Part shown: positions 1 through 11,070 of the stretch, piece after piece
How the letters are laid out: each line of letters opens with the position of its first letter
Numbering within the stretch: the first letter of the stretch is position 1
Source of the DNA: Ignelater luminosus
Lineage: Eukaryota; Arthropoda; Insecta; Coleoptera; Elateridae
Reading direction: 5' to 3'
Length of the DNA: 64,000 nucleotides
Assembly (NCBI GenBank): GCA_011009095.1
Contig: VTPC01090594.1
Location: 104,847-168,846 of the forward strand
The notes under the pieces: generated by a model
Databases searched by the model: none
Told to the model about the DNA's origin: nothing
Seen by the model: only the letters and a program-made list of their open reading frames with translations
Translations under genes and position numbers: made by a program

Positions 1-399
1 TAACTGAAGAGTTTCTTTTACAGAAGATAGCAATATCTCAAGCATAAAACCGCTTGGGATGCAGAAGTCATTTAACTTATTTCCTAACTTTATGTTCTTG
101 TTAAGTATGTTTTGTCAAAAAGCCAAATGTCTACACAAGAAAACGTCTCTGTCTAGGAATGGGTTCTCTCGAGAATAATCTGGGATACTGTCCAAAATAA
201 AGTTCCTTTGATACTTGATCTTGATCTTTACCGGCTCTATAAAGACATTAGCAGCAAGAATAATGAGCTCAGATCGATTTCCTAAATTGCTCTTCCGAGA
301 ATACGATGAGAATAAGGGATCTGTCAATTCTAGTACGATTCTATGCTCGACATTTCAATTTTGCCATTCGTTTTTTAGGCAAATATTTATTCGATCTTG

Positions 400-530
400 A
401 ATTTTTATTATAAGTGAGTTATCAAAAACAGGAAAAAATCTGATGGAGTCGCGTATGGGGCAATATTTACTCTGAGCCCTTCAATCTCATCAAAATCCGG
501 TCCGGTCACTATTTTGATCTTCAAACATGA
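400..530 (-). pseudogene. Possible piggyBac-like transposase fragment
   Basis: Read on the minus strand, about 34 codons stay open and contain APYATPSDFFLFL. This resembles the N-terminal 'P-x-D-F-F-x-L-F' block that precedes the catalytic domain of piggyBac-type transposases. The frame then breaks up, and the minus-strand ORF further left (115-327) gives no convincing piggyBac DDD motif. No TTAA-flanked termini were found. A chance match is quite possible, because a mariner-type 'PSDFFLF' string is also short. Treat as a weak trace only. Confidence 0.25.
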
Positions 531-610
531 TTTATTTCTTCTTCAACCACATCTCGGTCAGTATCTATCATACCTACTAGTATCATTAGCGATGCCAGCT
601 GTTGTTGTAC

Positions 611-699
611 TTTGAAAGAATGAGGGATGTAATAATTGCTGGTTAGGGAAAAAAAGTCTTATCATATTTGATGATTTCTCTTGACCTGTAGATACTAGA
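611..699 (+). mobile_element. Ty3/gypsy polypurine tract and LTR start, interrupted by RTE LINE
   Basis: The stretch TTTGAAAGAATGAGGGA followed by TGTAATAATTG (TG at 628) aligns over roughly 80 bp with 3744-3840, where the same purine run and TGTAATGATAG follow gypsy integrase remnants. This looks like a second copy of a gypsy 3' junction: purine-rich tract, then an LTR beginning with TG. The copy is cut at 699 by the RTE insertion. The other end of the LTR could not be placed. Homology to the downstream copy is seen directly; assignment as PPT plus LTR is inference from the neighbouring integrase. Confidence 0.45.
688..699. repeat. Target-site duplication, left copy (RTE LINE)
   Basis: GTAGATACTAGA occurs here and again at 2770-2781, exactly bracketing the RTE LINE. 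The bases just outside the match differ (T/A before, T/G after), so the duplication is 12 bp. Such duplications arise from staggered nicking at target-primed reverse transcription. Confidence 0.85.
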
Positions 700-2769
700 T
701 TATACACCTGGATGCCACCTGATGGTCATACGAAGAATCAAATAGACTACATCTTGATTAAGCAGCGATGGAGATCCTCGGTAATTTCAGCTAAAATGTG
801 GAAGCGATCACCAGCTACTGATGTGCAAATTTACAGGAAAACTTAAAAGCTGTAGAAGAAGGCAATTAAAACGATTTCCGAAACTCAGTGCCGACCAAGT
901 AACAGAATTTAACAACAAAGCCATCCGCAAACTCAAAACCCGTTTCGTAGAACTTCAAGTGGAAGATCCTGAAGCTATATGGCATATATAGTCACGACCT
1001 TGGAAGAATTACCACAAGACGACCAAATTACCTTTAGACAGCTTTGGCTATCGGCGGAAACAAGACACCTCATTACGGAACGTTGGAACATCAAAGCTCG
1101 GGATCGTTAAACCGCGAGATACAAACAGCTACTCGCAGAGATAAAAATTCGTATCTGATAAATATCTGTTCAGAAATCCAGAATCATGCTTTCAATAATA
1201 ACTCAAAAGACCCGTTCATGAAGATCCGTTCTATCACTCAGAAATTCAAACTCCGACAAAGGTCAAAATTGTCTGGCCACGGAACTAGACAAAATCGCAT
1301 CAGTATGGAAAGTTTACTGTGGTAATCTGTATGCGGACCCCCATGTTACTATCGGAGACCCGGGAGATTACGAGGAAAAACCGGACATACTTTTAGAAGA
1401 GGGGCCGGGCTCGACAGAATATCAGCCGAGATTTTGCAGGCTTTCGATAATAGAGGACAGAAAATCATGCACACGCTATACCAGAAGATCTCGAAAAAAG
1501 GTCTTTGGCCGGAGGACTGGTCAACTTCAATATTACTTCCCCTGCATAAGAAAGGGCCAATAACCGTTTGCGACAATTACCGCTTGATAGCCCTAATATC
1601 TCACTCCAGCAAGATCACACTGTACATTCTCCAACCGAGACTGCAAGCCTTCCTAACACATCGAATAGCTCCAGAAGCCGGGTTTGTTAAACAACGGGGT
1701 ACTCGGGAACAAATTCTTAATGCCAAGCAGCTTATAAAAAAAGCCCGGGAATACTATGAGCCGATATATCTGTGCTTCGTAGATTACGAAAAAGTGTTCG
1801 ATAACGTCCGATGGTCCAAGTTGTGGACAACCTTAGGAGAACTTGGAGTACCCGATCACCCTGGTTAAAAAAAAAAGCTTCTAAGGTGGTCGTCAAAATT
1901 GATACCACTCTGTCGGAAAAATGTCACGTTAGGAAAGGAGTTCGGCAAGGATGCGTACTTTCACCTTTCCTCTACAACGTGTACAGTGAGGTAGTAATGC
2001 GACGCACCTTACAAAACTGGAACGGAGGAATCAAAATTGGCGAAAGACGGTTTTCAAATCTTCGCTTTGCGGATGACACTCTTCTAATTGCTCGAGAATA
2101 CGGGCTCAAAATAAATGAACTCAAGACCAAGATCATGATTATCGACAGAGATAATGAAAATCAAAGGCAACCTCAGAAGATAGGAAACTTTGAAGTCGTC
2201 GATAAATTCATTTATTTAGGCTCCATGCTTCACAAATCCGGCTCTTGTGAATTCGATATAAGGCGACGAATCAAAATTGCTCGTTCCTCCATGATCAAGA
2301 TGATGAAAATCTGGAAAGATCGAAACATCACTAGGAAAACGAAAATAAGCCTCGTAAATTTCCTAGTCTTTAAATGTGGGTATGGCGCAAGATGTTGCGG
2401 CTAGGCAAACGAATGCCTCTATCCTCGCAGAAATCAAACCCGTACAAAGATTGTCGTCTGTGACTTACAGGCGAATTTTGAAATTCTTTGGTCACATCTC
2501 TCGACACGACAACATGGAGAAACTTGTTGTTCAGGGAAGACCGGAAGGGAAAAGGAAACGAGGGCGCTTCCCTACCTGGTAGACCGATATAATTTCAAAA
2601 TTAACAGAAACAAATATCGCAACAGCAGCGCGACAGCCGAACGATCGCAGGACGTGGAAGGCAACGGTCAAAAAAATAATTAAGGGGCTGGAAGAAACCT
2701 CGACACCTCGGCAACACCCACCGTAGCCACCACACGTCGGCCACGACGTTGGACGCAGAAGAAAAAAAA
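700..2769 (+). mobile_element. 5'-truncated RTE-type (BovB-like) LINE
   Basis: This non-LTR retrotransposon copy starts inside its endonuclease domain and ends in a short A-rich tail (2761-2769). It is flanked by a perfect 12-bp target duplication (688-699 and 2770-2781). The first bases read YTWMPPDG and then NQIDYILIKQRWR (about 741-785), the C-terminal DNA-binding and catalytic part of an apurinic-type endonuclease. A linker and then reverse transcriptase follow, with the typical C-terminal tail (GHISRHDN...GRPEGKRKRGR) at about 2485-2570. Several frameshifts and stops are present, so it is dead. The order EN-RT-tail without RNase H and the short 3' end fit the RTE/BovB group; clade assignment is from motif similarity by eye. 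Confidence 0.85.
1396..2700 (+). pseudogene. RTE reverse transcriptase (broken)
   Basis: This would copy element RNA into DNA at a nicked chromosomal site. The first open part (to 1868) carries SAEILQAF, a fingers block, AGFVKQRGTREQILNAKQL, and RT motif A as FVDYEKVFDNV (about 1777-1810). Near 1865-1876 an A-run shifts the frame. The next part (to 2404) has motif B GVRQGCVLSPFLYNVY (about 1939-1986) and motif C FADD (2066-2077), so both motif C aspartates are present. Directly after motif C the text jumps from LLIA to REYGLKIN, where the family normally has some 20 more residues, so the palm has a deletion. A further shift near 2400 leads to the C-terminal tail. Codons outside the breaks still look protein-coding, which suggests moderate age. 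Confidence 0.85.
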
Positions 2770-2781
2770 GTAGATACTAGA
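2770..2781. repeat. Target-site duplication, right copy (RTE LINE)
   Basis: This is the second GTAGATACTAGA, immediately after the A-rich tail of the RTE LINE. It pairs with 688-699 and fixes the insertion boundaries. Confidence 0.85.
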
Positions 2782-2829
2782 GAATAGTGTCCATATGTCC
2801 ACCAAAGTTTCGCATATACGCGACTCTGA

Positions 2830-3660
2830 TGTAAACAAAAAAAAGATTTTGAAATGTTAAAAAAGAAATTTCTAAAATCGATAACGTATTAGTGAAAGAA
2901 CACCGGATAGTCATTCTTGAAACACTGCAAAAGGACGTATTGCAAGCAATACATTGTGATCATCTAGATATAGCCAAACGTGCTTGCTAATATATTTGTA
3001 TTGGCCTAATATTTTCAGTGATATCACAATTATAGTAAAAGACTGTAACGTTTACGTTATTGATTAAGCTTATGGCAGATTTTATTGAAAGCGACGAACA
3101 AAGCTATTTAATAGTGATTGATAAATATTCTCAATCTCCTTTCCACAAGAGCGTCGCATGAAAAATCAACTAAAAACAATTTTCTCAAGGTATTCAGATT
3201 GTAGTAGATACTTTGTACCCAATTTGCAGAAACCAATAGTTCTAAACATACCATTAGTTCTCCTAGATACCATCGAAGCAACGGTGCCGCCAAAATTATA
3301 AAACAAATCTTGAAACGTTCAAAAGTTTCATACAGAAAAGCGCCATTTGGTGATGATATTTAAGTACCCCTTTACCGTTTCGCGATAAATTGTTAATACC
3401 TGGAAATGTCAATCATCGTAAATGATATAACGAAGACTTTACAAAAACACTTTTTTGATAAGAGGCATCGCACCAAGCATGCAACTGCTCTTCAACAAAA
3501 CCAGAGAGCATGGATAAAAAACCTTGGAAAGTTTGAGGTGAAGAATGGAAAACTTTTCTGATACATCAAAAACAGAAGATGGTCCCAACATCAGTAAAGC
3601 TGGTAGAATGGAACAGTCCGTGCTAGTAAATATCATCCGTTTCGGAAAAGTTATCAAGCC
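2830..3660 (+). pseudogene. Ty3/gypsy integrase remnant
   Basis: Pieces of a retrotransposon integrase can be read in order on the plus strand, in shifting frames. First is the H2C2 zinc-binding region: EHRIVILETLQKDVLQAIHCDHL (about 2896-2963, quoted in two parts: EHRIVILETLQKDVL, then QAIHCDHL). It continues as LYWPNIFSDITIIVKDC, with the second zinc cysteine lost. Next is the catalytic core start, MADFIESDEQSYLIVIDKYS (about 3072-3131), containing the first catalytic Asp at 3078-3080. The D-N-G block is missing. The last core block is SSPRYHRSNGAAK (about 3258-3297), where the catalytic Glu of the usual N-G-x-A-E is replaced by Lys. A basic C-terminal part is faintly visible to about 3660. 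Two catalytic positions are lost, so the protein is dead. Confidence 0.7.
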
Positions 3661-3743
3661 AGAAATGAGATATGGTATTTGGTAACTGAGTTAACATTGT
3701 ATACTGATTGTTTATCTAAAATGAATTAATTATGTTTTGTTCT

Positions 3744-3900
3744 TTGAAGGAAAGAGAGATGTAATGATAGATGGTTAAAGCAAGAATGTTACATTGGTCA
3801 TGTTTTACGATTCTTCTTTCTACTTTCACCAAACTCTAATTATTGTACACTCTTCGTCGTCGTTTATTTGTGTGACTTTAGAAGCTATTTGCAGTCTCTT
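3744..3900 (+). mobile_element. Ty3/gypsy polypurine tract and start of 3' LTR
   Basis: GAAGGAAAGAGAGA (about 3746-3759) is a polypurine tract, followed by TGTAATGATAG, a plausible LTR start at 3760. It lies just after the integrase remnant, where a gypsy 3' LTR should be. About 80 bp from here align with 611-690. The right end of the LTR was not found; sequence to about 4250 shows nothing recognisable. Confidence 0.5.
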
Positions 3901-6900
3901 TTCAGCCTATCTAATTGAAGTTGTTGGTTTGAATTCTGTAGCTGTCGTCTGGTAAGGTGAGACTGTAGTTAAATAACAAGTTTAGCATTAATATATGCAA
4001 AAGCAAACAAAACCAGCCAATGCAAACGGGCGCCATCACAAAGGCAATAATCCCAACACCAGGAACAGAGTCGATGATGACAGGTTTTAGAAAATACACA
4101 ATCTTTCACTACGTGATCCATTCATCATATCGAATGTTACTCCACCAACAAGGTGTACGCTACTATATCACCTTCCAAAATTGTCTGAAAAAAACATCTT
4201 GGACAATAAGCGGAAATTTGCTTTTTTTACAGCTTATGGGACTATTATAGAAAATAGTCATTAAGACGGCTAAAATACTGTCTTGTGTCTTTCGCATACG
4301 TTCAATTTCATATTTAATATGCTAACCCCTGAGCCAACATTAGAAGCATCACCATACTGAGCGATTCAATTAGTTTGTCAAATTCTCTTCTCTGTATTAT
4401 TTATATTTTTCAAACTTTTTTAGATCATTCAATACATTGATAATTAAAGTTTTTTCAAGTTTTCAATCGTAACAAAGTAATGATACCCCAATAAATAGGT
4501 CCGTAGATTTCTTAATCAAGTGCTTATGTGGACACCTTATTTGACTGTTTGTTGTTTCATTATTTCATTTAAAAACTTCCATTTTGATTTACTACAAAGC
4601 TTTCAATGTAGGACAGAAATATTAAGTTGGTGCTACTTAAAGTTTTGGCCCTAAAAATTTTATTGAAGACCTACATATCTTGTAATAGAGGAAGGAATTT
4701 CTACGTTAGTAACAAAACATTAGCTGTCATTCGAGAACAATTAAGTATGCAGCTACAAAACATCTTATTTTATTCAAAATTTCCAGATGATACAGTGTCA
4801 TTTTATGATGATGTCTTGATGATTATTCGGTTCCTATAATATTAATTTTTGTGACAAATTCTATTTATTTAGATGTTAATCTAACACGGTACACGGTAAT
4901 TGTTTTTTATGCACTTCTTTAGCGCTATGCGTTTCTCGATAGAAATATTTTCAGTCCAGACAATTTAATTGGATTAAAATCGAGTACGAAGACTAGTTTA
5001 TGCGATCAATATATCCGGCTCATCAAACCATTCATCACTGCAACGAATTCAATGCAATTCACTGCTATCGTGCTCTAAAATCAACCATCACCCATCATCT
5101 ATGTCATATACAGCAGGGATCTTTCATTGTAATAACCTTGTTTCCCAGCGTGATGCTCGATAGGTGGCCAACGGGCGTACTAATTATTGCTTAAACATCA
5201 CATTAAAATCAAAAGTAATAACAAACCCTATCTTTTATTATAATTTCGAATATGTTTTATTATTATTTGTTCGGTCTAGGAGACCAAGTTTGCGCATCAC
5301 TGCATTAGGGCAATGCTGCGTACAACATCTATACACGTATCTGTTTAAAATGGTGACCAACAATTTCTGAAAATTTCAAAATTCCGATAAATGCGAAATT
5401 TTATCCAGTGGAATAGGGGAGATATTCGCCAGAATATAAGGAATTGAATTCCATGTGACTGGAACTTGTTTATTTTCTGTCTTTGTTTGATAACTGTTGA
5501 GATAATCTCCATAGAAAACTCGTCTACCCCACAGCAATTGTTATTTCTAATTGGGAAAATCTTGAAAAGATGTTTACATATAGGATTTTTATTGTGAGAA
5601 TGTTATATTTAATTGTGAAGGTAAATTTTATCTTCTAAGGAGAATTACGCTTTTCACTAGTAATAATAAATAACAAGCTATAGCCTGTTTACATAAACTA
5701 AATAAAACAAGAGCTAAACGTTAGGATGTTTATTTATTATTTGTAACTCAGAATGGTAACGCTAAATTTACAATTTTCCATTTTAACATTGTTAAATTTG
5801 TAATTATTCACGACTTGAAGCAAATGCTAAATTGTAAATAACATTAGAGTATTTTAATGATTTAACAAGTTTCTTGAAATAACATAAATTACCTATCCAA
5901 GCGGCCTTTAAATATCAACAATGAAGATTTTGAATTTGTTATAGGTTACTTTCTAGGGTAAAAGTTTTCCGGCTTCTACAAGATGTGTTTTATGGTAAGA
6001 GGCCATTACATACATGTGTGATAGGAAATTCGAGTGTTACGATAACATTTTCCTTTTTCTTTGGATTGACATATTTTTCAAACATTAAAAATCACTTTAA
6101 AAAGCAACCGAGAAATATTTTAATTCTTATAATTCCGAATCACGAATTTCTCTACGGAATTGATCTAATTTACTACATGACGGCTTTGGAATAAAATAGT
6201 ATGAATCAATTCCATTTGATATGGAAGAAGCGTTATCCTTGTGGGATCTCATATATTGACGTTGCCGTCGATTCCCTTTTTCTTCCTTAAAGAATGTAGT
6301 TTAATATGCACGTATGTTTTTTGTGTTGAAATAAGAAAGTGTGTGAGGTTCGAATGCGAACTCGTACGTAAGTTCTTTAGGGGTTGACGGATATCGCGCG
6401 GGATATATGGTATCGATTCCGGTCGGATGCTCGTTGGGTCTCAGTGGCGGTGGCGGCGCAAGCGTGTCGTCGCGACGCTCAAAGGCCCACGACGGCAACT
6501 ATCAGCTGCCAGTTCTTCAGCTGCCGTGTGTACTGATTGACCAACACTGCTCGCTAGGTTGTACTCGATCACATTTATATTCTCGAACCACATGTTTGAT
6601 TTTATTTTCTTAAATAATTTTTCAACTGAATTTGAAAAATTAATAATGCTACTGTATGTGTGAAAAATAACTAATTATTATAAAATCTCTAAAAAAAAAC
6701 ATTTTAATAAAATCTATCTTTATGTAAATTTAGAAAAGAATTCTAACTAAAAATAAAGGTGTGCTTTAGTATATTTACAGACAGCTTTTATGATTTTGCA
6801 AAACTTAAGAAGTTGAGGATGTTTAATTGTAGAATTCTTTAAAATAGTGGAGACAATTATTAAATAAAATTTGAAATAGTAAGGTGATTTATAGAAAAAC

Positions 6901-9764
6901 ACGTTATTAAATTTGCATAAATGCATTCATGTGTGATGACTTTAAACACTTAACATTATTGTTTGAAATTCCCAAACTAAAACTTCGCATTTCAGCGGAA
7001 AGTTCAAGTAAGTACCTGCTATTCATCAAGAATTTTACTTTGTGTTTACAAAGTTATAATAAGAAGCAATAATAATATCTGTATTGTTCTTAATATTTCA
7101 TACAGTAGAAATTATTGAAAACTCAAAGATGAAATTAAAATTTAATTTATATTCAGAGTATTGTTCTAAGAAGAGATGAATGGTTTTTATTCACAAAAGA
7201 GAGTTTAATTAAATAAAACTTCTATTCTAATAATGCCAGTCAGTTCTCTAGTTTCCCTTATCAAACAGATGATGAGAATCAATACCATTCTACTTTATTC
7301 CGATTTTTCCAGATGTCTAGTTTCATTTTCTCGAATTATTTTCCCTAACGTATAATTACGTCCATTACAAATAGTCGGCTATGGAATTAAATTACTATGA
7401 AGATTTGTGTCTTCATTAAATGTAATAAAGAATTTCGTGTAATAGGAAATACGTTTCGTTTGGGAACAGAATCGGGATATTACAAACGTTTAGAAAGAAG
7501 TAACTGACATTTTGTAAAATAATTCGAGACGGGCTACACATTACAAGACAAATTCTTATTGATATAAAGGGCGGTTTTTAATATTTAAAGTTCTTTCTTG
7601 CAAACACTCAAGTAAATTTGAAAGAAGTTATGACAATTTATAATGTTGAAGTAATTATTCAATTTATTATTGATTTTATGACATTTTAGTGTATTCAATT
7701 AGGAATGCTATGTTTACAAAAGAGCGTTATCGCTAATTGAATATCTACATTTTATATTGCCATAGCGACACTATGAAAAACAGATTCTTGAGCAGCTTAG
7801 TGAAGTGCAATACATTACCAATTAGTTTATGAATTTATCTAAAGAGATACATGTAGAAGCCCCATTTTGTTTGATTTGATTATATAATAATATAGTCACT
7901 ATTATACGCGGTTGTTTCTTATATTCAGCATTTTTCTCGTTTCAGATTCAATTAACCATTGGCACAGTATGTTTCAGATTTTTACTAAAATGCGCTATAT
8001 TTTGTGTACGAGTATACTTTGTTGGATCATGTGTATGACACTTTCTTTTAATCTAAATATTTTAATTGTTAGCATTTTATACACAAGAGTCTTAATTAAT
8101 AAAATCTACCCTTCTGCAATGTTTGTAGGAAAATTACTGGGTAGTTACCGTTATTTATTACTTACGAACTTGAATATTAGAACAAAAAGACTCATTTCGA
8201 AATTTAATTTTTATCAACAAAACATCGACGTAACACACTTTTCAACCGAATTATAGACCAGTAGAGCTTTATTTTGTATAGATATGAAAATTAGCTTGTG
8301 GTATTCCATTTTACTAGTATAGATTTACTCTGTTACCTCTTGGTCTAACTACTACGCCGCGATATATTGACCAACAAAATTTAACAAAAGGAAACTTCTC
8401 TATTAATCTTCTATTTCTTATGTCTGTTTCATAGTTCTTTTTCTTTTCTTTTCTTATCTTCTTAAATCTGGTAACTAGGAAGATTCTAACTGAACATATC
8501 AGAACATCTTATTCGAACTTAGATCTTAAGTAATGTCTTAAGTTTTAGTCTTTGCTATTGCCTCAATTGCCAAATTGCAATTCCATTGACCACATTTAGT
8601 ATGTTTTTCAGAAAAGATCGGTTCATCAAATAAAGAAGTTTGAGAGTTACCTGTTCTTATGGAAGAACGGGGACAAAGTTTCCAAAGTTTCAGGATTGTT
8701 AATGATATACCAAGAAGATACGTTTGATTATCTTATTTTACTGAATTGTTATCAAATAGTTTGTGTTAAAAAATTTTCTCAACCTTTACTTTTTTCATAA
8801 AATCAGAAATCTTAAGAAACTTTGATCTGATTTGAAAAAAGCCCAAAATATACTGTAATACGCAATAGTTAGTAAATCACCACCACTTTACATAAAAATA
8901 TCAAAAACCAACAGAACTATGGAATTGAATTACTAACACAAAGTCAGAGGTCAAAGATAACAATCTTCAATGTAAAGTCAAATTTCTTCACTTCCGTTCT
9001 TTTAGTAATAGGAAGACAGATGAGTAGTTATAGACAGACAACTTTTAAATAGAGTCATTGTTGTTGCTGTTACGCCACTGGCAAAGTAAAATAATTTTTC
9101 CCTTTTTGGCAAAACCTTTTATATTGTTTACTTATAGATAGATTGATTATATTACATAAATAATAGGAATAGACACAATTGATACTACCAGGATAGGAAG
9201 TCAGCAGACGCCTATTAGTCTATGGGTTACCTCGATTTCAAAATTTTTGAAAAACTCCTTATATAATATTTAAAACATCGCACATAATGTCTGAATCTTT
9301 TGATTTTTAGTGTCCTTGCATCAATTCCATACTGTATACTCTTAAACTTTGATAACTCAAAACGACGATTTCTTTTACTGTTGAGTGTCTTGTTGTCCAA
9401 AAGCAGAGAGTAGCATTACCAAAAAAATCTTATAGTGGACTGAATTTACAAATTCACTACCTACTTGAGATCATAGAAAAATTCTTTTTCTTTTTAATTG
9501 ATTTTCATATTTCATCAAACTTTACCGATAAGTATTTGCAGATGTGACATGTTGATGGTTGGTCATTTAGTTTACATAACAAACTCTATAGTTATATTAC
9601 AGTCTGTAAAGTTTTTACAATGTGTAACTAACACAACTTTGTAAAAAAATTCACATACCTCTGCAACATTTCAGCTTATGGCGCACAACAGTTTATTGAA
9701 GAAGGTTTTGACGATGGTAACCACTAACAACCTTTCTTTGTCAAATATACCAAATTTATAATAA
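3901..9764. other. No gene seen; one CpG-rich patch
   Basis: This is A+T-rich DNA with short chance ORFs only. ORFs such as 7912-8256 are T/A-rich and hydrophobic by composition. The left edge may still contain gypsy LTR. The only patch that stands out is 6380-6560, listed separately. No tRNA, paired terminal repeats or tandem array was recognised. Confidence 0.6.
6380..6560. other. GC/CpG-rich patch, possible exon or promoter island
   Basis: About 180 bp are clearly richer in G+C and CpG than the surrounding DNA (for example GGCGGTGGCGGCGCAAGCG and GTCGTCGCGACGCTC). Both strands are open across it: plus 6407-6613 (gly/ser-rich) and minus 6301-6498 (pro/arg-rich). Neither product is recognisable. 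A donor-like CGTACGTAAGT lies at about 6361. It could be a 5' exon, a CpG island or part of an old element; nothing in the sequence decides between these. Confidence 0.3.
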
Positions 9765-10058
9765 TTATGTAAGTTTACTTGTAATTCACTAGTAGGATGT
9801 TACCTGCCGCCATTAGAGTGGATAAAAATAGGCACTCAAAATCTGAAGAGATTGATTCATAAACTTGAAATATCTCTAAATTCTTCTTTGGTTAACAATC
9901 TGTCAGTAAAAGAAATAAATTTCTTCTTGAAAATGTATGAGACATGCTGCAGAGATAATACAGCTGAAATTGAGAAAGGTACGTTACAAAGCCTAGAAGG
10001 AATGATAGAATCCGATAGTGTTGTATTCGAAACAGCAGAATCAACATCAATGGTTTAG
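9765..10058 (+). CDS. Unidentified open frame, possible terminal exon
   Basis: A 97-codon stretch is open from just after a stop at 9762 to TAG at 10056-10058. It reads as a hydrophilic, non-repetitive protein with mixed charge, for instance LPPLEWIKIGTQNLKRLI, then VKEINFFLKMYETCCRDN and SLEGMIESDSVV. There is no convincing ATG near its start. An acceptor-like pyrimidine/AG (TTGTAATTCACTAG, ending near 9794) could open an exon of about 88 codons that ends in a natural stop. I do not recognise the product. Chance is possible, but the composition is less A/T-biased than the many random ORFs around it. Confidence 0.3.
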   Translation, partial: LCKFTCNSLVGCYLPPLEWIKIGTQNLKRLIHKLEISLNSSLVNNLSVKEINFFLKMYETCCRDNTAEIEKGTLQSLEGMIESDSVVFETAESTSMV

Positions 10059-10689
10059 AAATATTGACTGAAAGTTAACTTAAATATATTGTTAAACCAA
10101 AACCAATCGAATCCTGGAAAATGAGGCTAATACGCTTTTAGAATGCGCTTTTCCAATATTCTAATAGTCCAATCAAAAAAATGTGTTGTTCCAAAACAAG
10201 CAGTTTTGAGATATCGCGATTTTTCATTTAGATTTCTAAATTTTCTTTCATCTTTTCGAAATTACTTCCAGTAATGGAAACTCATAATTTCTGGTTTGCT
10301 TGATACCCTTCATTTTGTAGAGCATGATGACATAATAACTCAAAAGTAACCTTTTTTTACCTAAAAGAGGTCCTTCAGTTTTTTGACACCCTCTAATATT
10401 ATGACGAATTGTAAGGTTTCCATATCCACCGAAAAGATTATCATTTTAGAAGCATAAAAAGAGTTTCGGTAAACTCTACCATATTATAGACAAGCAACTA
10501 GCAATATTTTGAAAAGTTACATAGTGTTTACAATGCTTGCAGTCAAGATTTCCCTTACCTTAAGTTTACAGAGACTTTTAGCTACAGAATGTTGCTTACA
10601 ATAACATTATCAATTAGAGAATATGATTTTGACTTCGCACCAAAAATCAAACTCCCACTCTGACGGTACAGGATTCTGTACAATCTGCA
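10059..10689. other. No gene seen
   Basis: A+T-rich sequence without recognisable coding, repeats or element ends. It may contain the decayed 3' part of the minus-strand Tc1-like transposon whose coding trace begins to its right. Confidence 0.5.
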
Positions 10690-10930
10690 ATGCCGATCAG
10701 AATTTAGATTTAATTACCTAGAGCAATACCAGCAATTTTTTAGAAGTCCCAAAGTCAAATCAAGGTTGAGACAATCTTTTGAAAGAAAGTAGATTGTGTG
10801 TTAGTTTTTGTAGCAACCATCTACAAAAGCCTACTGGTTGCTCAGAGTCTTCTTCATGAAGAGCTTGTATGCGCTGGTAATGGTAAGGATGAAATTCCTC
10901 CCGGTGTAGAGCTCACCAATCAAAAGAATG
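10690..10930 (-). pseudogene. Tc1/mariner-superfamily transposase fragment 1
   Basis: On the minus strand the text reads LHREEFHPYHYQRIQALHEE followed by DSEQPVGFCRWLLQKLTHNL. This is the linker block (L-x-P-Y-H-x-x-R-V-Q-A-L...FC-x-W-L) that comes before the first catalytic Asp in a large group of insect Tc1-like transposases. After it the frame decays; a remote AGIALGN (about 10710-10730) may be the remnant of the later N-V-W-A-G-I block. None of the catalytic acidic residues survive. Fragment 2 at 31.8 kb belongs to the same kind of protein and starts where this one stops. The 10831-11070 minus ORF is an out-of-frame shadow of this region. Confidence 0.65.
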
Positions 10931-11070
10931 CGACCAGTACAATCAATAGTAGGGCCTGCTGCACTTCCGTCTACTGTATTTTTTCCATTCCCAACAGTGT
11001 CTGCGCCTCCATTACTAGGGTTGTTGTGTCTTGTAAACTTCTGAACATTTTGCTGAAAATTTGACGTCAA

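Noticed and set aside
6340..6365. GGTTCGAATGC resembling a Pol III B box
   Set aside because: No A box or cloverleaf at the right distance, so neither tRNA nor SINE is supported.
7912..8256. 114-codon ORF
   Set aside because: Composition is driven by A+T; hydrophobic, with no motif, signal-peptide context or neighbours to support it.
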